Assembly: GCA_900551355.1 (NCBI GenBank) | Contig: URVR01000040.1 | Location: forward strand, 1-11,129 | Direction: 5' to 3' | DNA from: an uncultured Eubacteriales bacterium | GTDB taxonomy: Bacteria; Bacillota; Clostridia; Oscillospirales; Oscillospiraceae | DNA: 11,129 bases | In this document: one piece after another, positions 7,154-11,129 of the stretch | Position numbering within the stretch: the first letter of the stretch is position 1 | How the letters are laid out: every line of letters begins with the position of its first letter | The notes under the pieces: model-generated | Database searches by the model: none | What the model was told of the DNA's origin: nothing | The model's input: only the letters and a program-made list of their open reading frames with translations | Program-made: the position numbers and the translations under genes

Positions 7154-7665
7154 TGGCCAAGAGACAGTATCAGCTGGTGACCTGCACCATCAACGGCAGG
7201 GAAGTGGAGCAGATGGTGGACGTGCGCGCGTCCCTGACCGATATGCTCCGGAACGATTTCCACCTGACCAGCGTGAAGAAGGGCTGCGAGGTGGGCGAGT
7301 GCGGCGCGTGCAACGTGCTCATCGACGGCGAGTGCTTCAACTCCTGCCTGTATCTGGCGGTGTGGGCTGAGGGCAAGCACATCACCACGCTGGAGGGGCT
7401 GATGGGCCCCAACGGCGAGCTGTCCGACATCCAGCAGGCGTTTATGGAGGAGACGGCCATCCAGTGCGGCTTCTGCATTCCCGGCTTCCTGATGACGGCG
7501 GTGGAGATCCTGGATCGCGGCGTGCTGTACAGCGACGACGAGCTGCGCAAGCTGCTGAGCGGCCATCTGTGCCGCTGCACCGGCTATGAGAATATCTTCA
7601 AGGCGGTGAAAAAGACCATGCTGCGCCGTCTGGGCAAGCTGGACGATCCGTTCCTGAATACCTGA
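7153..7665 (+). CDS. xdhC: Xanthine dehydrogenase iron-sulfur subunit XdhC
   Basis: 170 residues, the two-[2Fe-2S] electron-transfer subunit linking the Mo site of XdhA to FAD in XdhB. The plant-type ferredoxin domain has C45, C50, C53 and C65. The second domain has C105, C108, C140 and C142 in the QCGFC and LCRCTGY motifs. Length is in the family range (E. coli XdhC about 159). ATG 7153 overlaps the xdhB stop in TAATG. It closes the xdhABC operon and is followed by a strong hairpin. The name follows E. coli usage; this is not the XdhC/CoxI maturation protein found in other bacteria, which is absent from this window. Its iron-sulfur domains are paralogous to the N-terminus of the hydroxylase at 512. 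Confidence 0.93.
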   Translation: MAKRQYQLVTCTINGREVEQMVDVRASLTDMLRNDFHLTSVKKGCEVGECGACNVLIDGECFNSCLYLAVWAEGKHITTLEGLMGPNGELSDIQQAFMEETAIQCGFCIPGFLMTAVEILDRGVLYSDDELRKLLSGHLCRCTGYENIFKAVKKTMLRRLGKLDDPFLNT

Positions 7666-7707
7666 AAATAGAAACCAGCGCCCCGGGCCATACGGCCCGG
7701 GGCGCTG
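7665..7707. terminator. Bidirectional terminator after xdhC and the XRE gene
   Basis: Perfect 14-bp GC-rich stem: 7676-7689 pairs with 7694-7707, loop ATAC. The exit on the minus strand is T-rich (GTTTCTATTTT), serving the XRE gene. The plus-strand exit (TGTGGTTC) has few T's, but the stem is very stable. Confidence 0.8.
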
Positions 7708-7732
7708 TGTGGTTCATGCGGATACTTGCAGG

Positions 7733-7945
7733 TCACATGGTGTCGCTGCGGCCCAGAAGATAATCGGCGGAGACGCCGTAATAATCCGCCAGCTTCAGCA
7801 GGTGCCGCAGCGGCAGCTCGTTGGCACCCCGCTCATAACGGGCGTACATGGTCTGAGATGTGCCGAGGATATCGGCGATGTCCTGCTGCGTTTTGTCATG
7901 ATCCTCACGCAAATCCCGCAGCCGCCGCTGATAGGGAAAGCCCAT
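7733..7945 (-). CDS. XRE (Cro/CI-type) transcriptional regulator
   Basis: 70 residues, essentially one helix-turn-helix domain. The HTH is visible at 19-40 (TQQDIADILGTSQ, then YARYERG), followed by the LPLRHLLKLADYYGVSADYLLG pattern (44-65) typical of small phage-type repressors. ATG 7945 follows AAAGGAG at about 9 bases. Nothing beyond the DNA-binding domain is present, so it probably acts as a dimer without its own sensor domain. It is divergent from the small gene at 8052, with two palindromes in the shared promoter region that are natural candidates for its operators. This arrangement implies autorepression and control of the small gene. The target is inferred from position only. Confidence 0.9.
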   Translation of the reverse strand: MGFPYQRRLRDLREDHDKTQQDIADILGTSQTMYARYERGANELPLRHLLKLADYYGVSADYLLGRSDTM

Positions 7946-7967
7946 ACTGCACCACTCCTTTGGCAGT

Positions 7968-7997
7968 ATTGTAGCCAGTAAATATATTTACTATTGA
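7968..7997 (-). promoter_or_regulatory. Possible promoter of the XRE gene
   Basis: Minus-strand -10 TACAAT (7973-7968). The -35 region is poor (TCAATA, 7997-7992, with an 18-base gap). The palindrome at 7977-7992 fills the space between the boxes, as expected for a repressor site. The predicted leader is only about 16 bases. Confidence 0.4.
7977..7992. promoter_or_regulatory. Palindromic operator O1
   Basis: Perfect 16-bp palindrome AGTAAATATATTTACT between the boxes of the predicted XRE promoter. The same core recurs at 8001-8018. The two centres are 25 bp apart. Confidence 0.7.
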
Positions 7998-8022
7998 TTT
8001 TAGTAAATATATTTACTAAAAT
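7994..8022 (+). promoter_or_regulatory. Predicted promoter of the 57-residue gene
   Basis: TTGATT (7994-7999), a 17-base spacer and TAAAAT (8017-8022). Operator O2 covers the spacer and the -10 box, so bound repressor would exclude RNA polymerase. Predicted start near 8029; ribosome binding site AAGGAG at 8038-8043. Confidence 0.6.
7997..8022. promoter_or_regulatory. Palindromic operator O2
   Basis: Perfect 26-bp palindrome: half-site ATTTTAGTAAATA followed by its exact complement. It contains the O1 core extended outwards by five pairs on each side, so it may be the stronger site. It lies over the promoter of the gene at 8052. Confidence 0.7.
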
Positions 8023-8051
8023 GGAAGGATAACCAAAAAGGAGTGGGGAAA

Positions 8052-8225
8052 ATGGCGGACTATAAGAAAATGTACCTGATGGCGGTGGATGCCATAGAGC
8101 GGGCGATGGAGTTGTTAGCGGAGGCGGAACAGGCATGCGAGGAGCTATACATACAGACCGCTGAGATGGAGAGCGAGGCACAGGTGCTGGTATTCCCGGA
8201 TAGAAAAACCGAAAGAGATGAGTAA
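8052..8225 (+). CDS. Small hypothetical protein, 57 residues, divergent from XRE gene
   Basis: Not a family I can name. ATG 8052 follows AAGGAG with 8 bases between. The protein (MADYKKMYLMAVDAIERAM...) is charged and predicted almost all-helical; residues 8-45 show heptad-like leucine/alanine and Glu spacing (AMELLAEAEQACEELYIQTAEMESEAQ), suggesting a short coiled coil. There is no signal peptide or membrane segment. Similar short 'DYKKMYL...' proteins beside XRE regulators are, to my recollection, common in gut Clostridia and their prophages. Codon use includes TTA, ATA and CTA, which the neighbouring xdh genes avoid, suggesting different origin. A good promoter and ribosome site make it a likely real gene. 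It could be a partner or antagonist of the XRE protein, but nothing in the sequence shows this. Confidence 0.7.
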   Translation: MADYKKMYLMAVDAIERAMELLAEAEQACEELYIQTAEMESEAQVLVFPDRKTERDE

Positions 8226-8261
8226 AAAACATTGTCCCCGGCTGCAGACCGGGGACAATGT
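8223..8261. terminator. Terminator between the small gene and the DUF4179 gene
   Basis: Perfect 13-bp stem: ACATTGTCCCCGG (8229-8241), loop CTGCAGA, CCGGGGACAATGT (8249-8261). On the minus strand it is followed by TTTTTTACT, a clear intrinsic terminator for the sigma/DUF4179 operon. The plus-strand exit is not T-rich. Confidence 0.85.
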
Positions 8262-8276
8262 GCATCACAAGCATGT

Positions 8277-9422
8277 TTACGGTTCAACAGGGATGATCAG
8301 ATCCCCAAAGCGGATGTGATCCACCTGCGTGATGTCGATGGGAGCGGTAAAGGGCTGGATTAGATAAGCGAAGTCTTGATAGCCGTCTCCGCTGTTGGTG
8401 CCCAGCGGGACGCTGCTGCCGTCCTTGAGCACCACCTCCCAGCCGTCCTTGACCTCGCAGTACTTCTCCTCGTGCTCCACGCAGCCTGGGTACTCTACAT
8501 CCACATACAGCGGATCGTAGCGGTACTCGAACTCCAGACTCAGCGCGGAGATGTTGAAGTAATCCGGATAGATCATGCGGCCCGGGTCGGTGCTCTCCTC
8601 CGTCAGACCGGAGGCGTCGATGTGCAGCGTGGGGTGCTCCTGGGCCGGAGGCAGGTCAAAGCGCCAGTCGCCCTCCAGCAGGACGGTGTATTCGTGGTCA
8701 TCATTCTGCACGGAGATGTTGTGGATGTTCACGGACTTGGGGGTATCATCGGTGAAATCCACCCAGATGGGGTCGCCGGGCCGGTAGGGGTCGGGGTTGC
8801 GCTGGCCCTGTCCGTGACTGCTGAGCCAGACCACTGTTTCCAGCACGTTGTCGCCGGGGATGTCGTCGTACCACGCGGCGTACCAGAAGTAGAAGGGCGT
8901 CTCATCGCAGCCCTCCACCTGCAGAACGTCGGGGTCAAGGATATTGCTGTCCAGCACGGAAAGCTGGAGCCAGCCCTCGCCGGGGTCGGGGATGCGCAGC
9001 GCCGTGCCCGCCGGGGCCTCAATGCGCAGGCGCAGGTAGTAGTTGTGCTTGTCGCAGATGGCCGCCACCGGTGTGATGGTGGTGCCGTGGCTGGTGACGG
9101 GGGCGGGCAGATCCGTGGTGCCAAGCGTCTCCATGACCTGCCGCTGGCTTTCGTTCAGCTGGCCGAAAAAGCCTTTGAAGGCGTCGGCCACGCCCAGCTT
9201 GGCGGCGGCTACGGTGGCGATGCACAGCGCCGCCGCAATGGCGGCCACCAGCATCACGCGGGTCATGCGGCGGATAGGGCGCACACCGCGGGCACCCTGA
9301 TTTTCCTGAATTTTGTTCATCGTCAGCTCCTTGATCCGGCGGAGGCCGGCGGCTCCGTCCTCTGGCAGCGGTACGCTGTCGTCCTGCACACCGCGCATCA
9401 GCTCGTAGATATCGTATTCCAT
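8277..9422 (-). CDS. DUF4179 membrane protein, putative anti-sigma factor
   Basis: 381 residues. The N-terminal cytoplasmic part (1-52) would contact the sigma factor. A single membrane segment lies at about 54-74 (VMLVAAIAAALCIATVAAA), followed by a large outer domain rich in beta-type sequence and acidic residues. The KLGVADAFKGFFGQLNESQ stretch after the membrane segment (75-93) is characteristic of DUF4179 proteins, which often sit beside ECF sigma genes in Firmicutes. The start ATG 9422 follows AAGGAGGT and overlaps the end of the sigma gene by 25 bases, so the two are made together. The anti-sigma role is inferred from membrane layout and pairing; no zinc-binding ZAS motif (HxxxCxxC) is visible. 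The signal sensed is unknown. Confidence 0.8.
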   Translation of the reverse strand: MEYDIYELMRGVQDDSVPLPEDGAAGLRRIKELTMNKIQENQGARGVRPIRRMTRVMLVAAIAAALCIATVAAAKLGVADAFKGFFGQLNESQRQVMETLGTTDLPAPVTSHGTTITPVAAICDKHNYYLRLRIEAPAGTALRIPDPGEGWLQLSVLDSNILDPDVLQVEGCDETPFYFWYAAWYDDIPGDNVLETVVWLSSHGQGQRNPDPYRPGDPIWVDFTDDTPKSVNIHNISVQNDDHEYTVLLEGDWRFDLPPAQEHPTLHIDASGLTEESTDPGRMIYPDYFNISALSLEFEYRYDPLYVDVEYPGCVEHEEKYCEVKDGWEVVLKDGSSVPLGTNSGDGYQDFAYLIQPFTAPIDITQVDHIRFGDLIIPVEP

Positions 9423-10042
9423 GCCGTACCTCCTTTTTCCGATACTTCGTCGTATGGCACCTCCCGCAGCAGGAAGGCTCTCAGCTTTTCGCGCCCGCGG
9501 CGCAGCTTGGACTTGACGGTGGACTCGTTCAGCCCCATTTCCCGGGATATGTCGCCCAGCTTTTGGCAGTAATAGTAGCGGCGGAGAAAGACCTCCCGGT
9601 CTGCCGGCTCCAGCGACAGCAGGGCCAGACGCACGCGGGCAGTCCGCTCCTTCTCCGTCAGCGCCGTCTCCGGCGTGCGGTCATCCACGAGAACTGCGTC
9701 CTCCGGGAGAGGCTGTTCCGGCACGGCCCGGCGGAGCCGGTCACGGGCAGCGTTGCGGGCCACGGCGCTGAGCCACGGGCGGGCCGCGCCGCTGCGCACC
9801 TTTTCGGCGTTGTTCCAGAGGGAGAAAAACACATCGGAGGCGGTCTCCTCCACGTCGGACTCGGTCAGCGCCGCGCCGAGGATGCCGCGGATGATGGCGC
9901 TGACATACGCGCTGTAGCGGTCGATGAACCACGCCAGCGCCTCCTGGGAGCCGCGCTTGATCTGGCGCAGGGCCTGTTCCTCTGTCAAATCCTTCACTTC
10001 CTTTACGGGGGGAATGTTTTCTTGACGGCCGTCATCTATCAT
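9398..10042 (-). CDS. ECF-type RNA polymerase sigma factor
   Basis: 214 residues from ATG 10042. Region 2 lies at about 35-105, with the -10-recognition helix area around DVFFSLWNNAEK (70-81). Region 4 lies at about 135-190, with the helix-turn-helix DISREMGLNESTVKSKLRRGREKL (164-187) that reads the -35 box. There is no region 1 or 3, as in all ECF sigmas. The gene overlaps the DUF4179 gene by 25 bases and forms an operon with it. Start choice is uncertain: ATG 10042 has no ribosome binding site and overlaps a possible ECF promoter. TTG 9988, preceded by AAAGGA, would give MTEEQALRQIKRG..., a more typical family N-terminus (196 residues). I kept the ATG as the conservative limit. Confidence 0.88.
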   Translation of the reverse strand: MIDDGRQENIPPVKEVKDLTEEQALRQIKRGSQEALAWFIDRYSAYVSAIIRGILGAALTESDVEETASDVFFSLWNNAEKVRSGAARPWLSAVARNAARDRLRRAVPEQPLPEDAVLVDDRTPETALTEKERTARVRLALLSLEPADREVFLRRYYYCQKLGDISREMGLNESTVKSKLRRGREKLRAFLLREVPYDEVSEKGGTAWNTISTS

Positions 10043-10069
10043 AACGCAAAGCAGGCGAAAAAGGTTGCA
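10041..10069 (-). promoter_or_regulatory. Possible ECF-type autoregulatory promoter
   Basis: Minus-strand TGCAACCTTTT begins at 10069 and CGTTAT follows at 10046-10041, with 17 bases between TGCAAC and CGTT. This resembles ECF promoters of the (T)GAAAC...CGTA/C kind, with a spacer about one base longer than usual. The -10 element runs into the ATG at 10042, which would place the transcript start inside the annotated gene. Confidence 0.4.
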
Positions 10070-10079
10070 GGGATGGGAA

Positions 10080-10113
10080 AATAAAAAAAGAGACACGGCC
10101 AAGCCGTGTCTCT
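10080..10113 (-). terminator. Intrinsic terminator of tRNA-Gln
   Basis: Perfect 11-bp stem AGAGACACGGC/GCCGTGTCTCT (10089-10099 with 10103-10113), loop CAA. On the minus strand it is followed by a T-tract (TTTTTTTAT). It begins two bases after the tRNA CCA end. Confidence 0.9.
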
Positions 10114-10114
10114 C

Positions 10115-10188
10115 TGGCAGCGGGAGAAGGATTCGAACCCTCACATACGGAGTCAGAGTCCGCTGTGCTACCTTTACACAATCCCGCT
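10115..10188 (-). tRNA. tRNA-Gln (anticodon CUG)
   Basis: 74 bases including an encoded CCA (10117-10115). The acceptor stem AGCGGGA (5') pairs with TCCCGCT, and the discriminator base is G, as usual for glutamine. The anticodon loop reads C-T-CTG-A-C on a GCGGA/TCCGT stem (one G-T pair), giving CUG for CAG codons. The T-loop is GTTCGAATC and the D-arm GTG...CAC has GG in the loop. The tRNA has its own promoter and terminator, so it is a single-gene unit. Confidence 0.95.
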
Positions 10189-10209
10189 ATGTTCTGACGA
10201 ACAAAAACT

Positions 10210-10237
10210 ATTATACAGGTTTTGGGGCGTTTGTCAA
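10210..10237 (-). promoter_or_regulatory. Consensus sigma-70 promoter of tRNA-Gln
   Basis: Minus-strand TTGACA (10237-10232), a 16-base spacer and TATAAT (10215-10210): both boxes are perfect, as expected of a strongly expressed tRNA. The predicted start is about 15 bases before the tRNA 5' end. Confidence 0.88.
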
Positions 10238-10259
10238 TACCTTTTTGCGCCTTCCGGGG

Positions 10260-10308
10260 AAAAAATCGCGCCCGGCCCTCCAGAGGGGGGGGGAGAGAGC
10301 CGGGCGCG
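10260..10308 (-). terminator. Intrinsic terminator of thiT
   Basis: A 10-bp stem CGCGCCCGGC (10267-10276) with GCCGGGCGCG (10299-10308), followed on the minus strand by ATTTTTT. The long loop holds a run of nine G's (10285-10293, plus strand) and a possible inner CCCTC/GAGGG stem. Confidence 0.85.
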
Positions 10309-10322
10309 GAGAGGGAGGCGGT

Positions 10323-10883
10323 TTACTTGGCCTGCTCCAGATCGGCGCCGGTCAGGTACTTGCCCAGCGGCTTGTAGGCGACGGCGAAGATCAGCAGCGT
10401 GATGGCGATGTTGGGCAGCATGTAGGCCAGGTTGTACAGCAGGGAGTAGAACCAGGGGCTGTGCATGGTCATGCCGAAGAAGGTGTCGGGCATGTAGGCG
10501 GCCCAGATGGTGGCGCCCACCACATAGTGGACCAGGAAGCGGGCGCCGCCGGCTACCAGCGTACCCAGGAAAACACCGCTGCGGCGGCGGGCAAACAGAC
10601 CGGCCAGACCCAGCACCGTAAAGGCCAGCAGATAGTCGCCGATGATGGATTCCCAGCCGATGGCGAAGCCGCCGTCAAACATGAACTGCAGCACACCGAA
10701 CAGGAAGCCGTCCAGCAGACCGGCGCCCAGTCCCCAGCGGACGGCGTACAGCACCAGCGGCACCATGGACAGGACGATGCTGCCGCCCCAGGGCATCTCC
10801 CACAGCTTGATGTAGCTGAGGATCTGGGCCACGGCCAGCAGTACGGCGCCCTCGCACAGGGCGCGGACCTTCATGTGATTCAT
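10323..10883 (-). CDS. thiT: Energy-coupling factor thiamine transporter substrate-binding subunit ThiT
   Basis: 186 residues, an S component that binds thiamine in the membrane and works with the shared EcfAA'T module, which is not in this window. About six hydrophobic helices are visible. Positions equivalent to thiamine ligands of Lactococcus ThiT can be placed by eye: D83-Y84 (Glu-Tyr there), H119 in RFLVHYVVG, W127, Y146 and N151 in YSLLYN. The substitution of Asp for Glu is conservative. LSMVPLVLYAVRWG (38-51) is a family landmark. ATG 10883 follows GGAGGT with 7 bases between; an in-frame ATG at 10916 lies inside the terminator hairpin of the leader and is not used. The TPP riboswitch upstream confirms the thiamine role: expression should fall when TPP is plentiful. 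Confidence 0.92.
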   Translation of the reverse strand: MNHMKVRALCEGAVLLAVAQILSYIKLWEMPWGGSIVLSMVPLVLYAVRWGLGAGLLDGFLFGVLQFMFDGGFAIGWESIIGDYLLAFTVLGLAGLFARRRSGVFLGTLVAGGARFLVHYVVGATIWAAYMPDTFFGMTMHSPWFYSLLYNLAYMLPNIAITLLIFAVAYKPLGKYLTGADLEQAK

Positions 10884-10898
10884 AAACAGTACCTCCAG

Positions 10899-10931
10899 AA
10901 AAAGAAATTCCCGCATGGCGAGCCATGCAGG
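10899..10931 (-). terminator. Riboswitch expression-platform terminator before thiT
   Basis: In the thiT leader, CCTGCATGG pairs with CCATGCGGG (loop CTCG; nine pairs including one T-G), followed by AATTTCTTTTT and then the ribosome binding site. It lies 35 bases after the TPP aptamer, as expected of a switch that stops transcription when TPP is bound. An ATGGC just after the aptamer could pair with the GCCAT of the 3' arm as an antiterminator (inference). Confidence 0.75.
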
Positions 10932-10966
10932 CGTCGCAATGCGGAAGACAGAAAGCCATATGTTCG

Positions 10967-11059
10967 CATTCCTACGCCGGCATTACCCGGATCAGGTTCG
11001 AGGGACCGGACGACGATACGTCTCATCTCAGCCGGCTTGCGCCAGCACCCCTTGGATTG
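10967..11059 (-). ncRNA. TPP riboswitch (THI element)
   Basis: All hallmark segments of the thiamine-pyrophosphate aptamer are present on the minus strand, in order: GGGGTGC (11051-11045), GCTGAGAT near 11032-11025, ACCTGAT (10997-10991), TAATGCC (10985-10979) and GCGTAGGAATG. P1 can form from CAATCC (11059-11054) with GGAATG (10972-10967), with one A-A mismatch. It controls thiT through the terminator at 10899-10931. Confidence 0.95.
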
Positions 11060-11066
11060 TGGAGAC

Positions 11067-11075
11067 ATCTTAGCA
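11067..11075 (-). promoter_or_regulatory. Possible extended -10 of the thiT promoter
   Basis: Minus-strand TGCTAAGAT, an extended -10 pattern, would start transcription near 11060, right at the riboswitch. The -35 box would lie beyond 11080, in lost sequence. Confidence 0.4.
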
Positions 11076-11079
11076 CGGG

Positions 11080-11129
11080 CTGTCTCTTATACACATCTCC
11101 GAGCCCACGAGACGTAGAGGAATCTCGTA
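11080..11129 (-). other. Illumina/Nextera adapter (artefact, P7 side)
   Basis: Not genomic. 11080-11098 is the Tn5 mosaic end and 11099-11113 the rest of the Read 2 primer, both reversed. 11114-11121 (GTAGAGGA) matches, from memory, i7 index N712, and 11122-11129 is the beginning of P7. The genome ends at 11079. Confidence 0.98.

Noticed and set aside
8376..9572. A 398-codon plus-strand frame opposite the DUF4179 and sigma genes
   Set aside because: No ribosome binding site or domain; it crosses two overlapping, well-supported minus-strand genes.
10115..10188. tRNA-Gln as an integration (att) site
   Set aside because: No integrase gene and no repeated copy of the tRNA 3' end are visible nearby; the adjacent sigma operon and thiT look ordinary.
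30..11098. Inverted 19-bp Tn5 ends flanking the whole window, resembling a composite transposon
   Set aside because: They are the mosaic ends of the Nextera kit, joined to index and P5/P7 sequence. No transposase gene is present.
10065..11117. A 350-codon plus-strand frame over the tRNA, thiT and riboswitch region
   Set aside because: It crosses a tRNA, a terminator and thiT on the opposite strand, and its end is adapter-derived.
1..11129. CRISPR arrays, rRNA genes, insertion sequences or tandem repeats
   Set aside because: No regularly spaced repeats, rRNA motifs or transposase-like proteins were seen on either strand.

Overview
This is a high-GC fragment carrying Firmicutes features: strong AGGAGG-type ribosome binding sites, sigma-70 promoters, an ECF sigma gene paired with a DUF4179 membrane protein, and an ECF-type thiamine transporter under a TPP riboswitch. 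The proteins and operons look most like anaerobic gut Clostridia (Oscillospirales-like). That placement is inference, because there is no rRNA or other phylogenetic marker here. Both ends are sequencing adapter rather than genome. Positions 1-48 and 11080-11129 are Illumina/Nextera adapters with index bases, so genuine DNA runs from about 49 to 11079.

Layout. (1) 49-279, minus: a DUF2087 protein cut off by the contig end. (2) 512-3103, plus: a single-chain molybdenum hydroxylase with two [2Fe-2S] clusters, resembling selenium-dependent xanthine dehydrogenase. (3) 3161-3754, minus: mocA, the CTP:molybdopterin cytidylyltransferase. (4) 3958-7665, plus: xdhABC, a three-subunit xanthine-dehydrogenase-type enzyme (Mo subunit, FAD subunit, [2Fe-2S] subunit). 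(5) 7733-8225: a divergent pair, an XRE repressor (minus) and a 57-residue protein of unknown function (plus), with two AT-only palindromic operators between them. (6) 8277-10042, minus: an ECF sigma factor and its overlapping DUF4179 putative anti-sigma partner. (7) 10115-10188, minus: tRNA-Gln(CUG) with a consensus promoter and its own terminator. (8) 10323-11059, minus: thiT behind a TPP riboswitch and an intrinsic terminator.

How it works together. Genes 2-4 form a molybdenum hydroxylase module: two distinct purine/aldehyde-type hydroxylases and the enzyme that makes their cytidine-dinucleotide form of the Mo cofactor. The two intergenic regions upstream of the two hydroxylase units each hold a matching 24-bp inverted repeat, CGTTAT-N12-ATAACG, with AAGTAG conserved inside the spacer. 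This resembles the binding site of the molybdate sensor ModE. Each copy lies about 55-65 bp upstream of predicted start sites on both sides, which suggests molybdate-responsive co-regulation of both enzymes and mocA. This is the most interesting observation in the window. The second is the compact XRE/small-protein switch, whose base composition differs from its neighbours. The rest (sigma/anti-sigma, tRNA, thiT) looks like ordinary chromosomal content.
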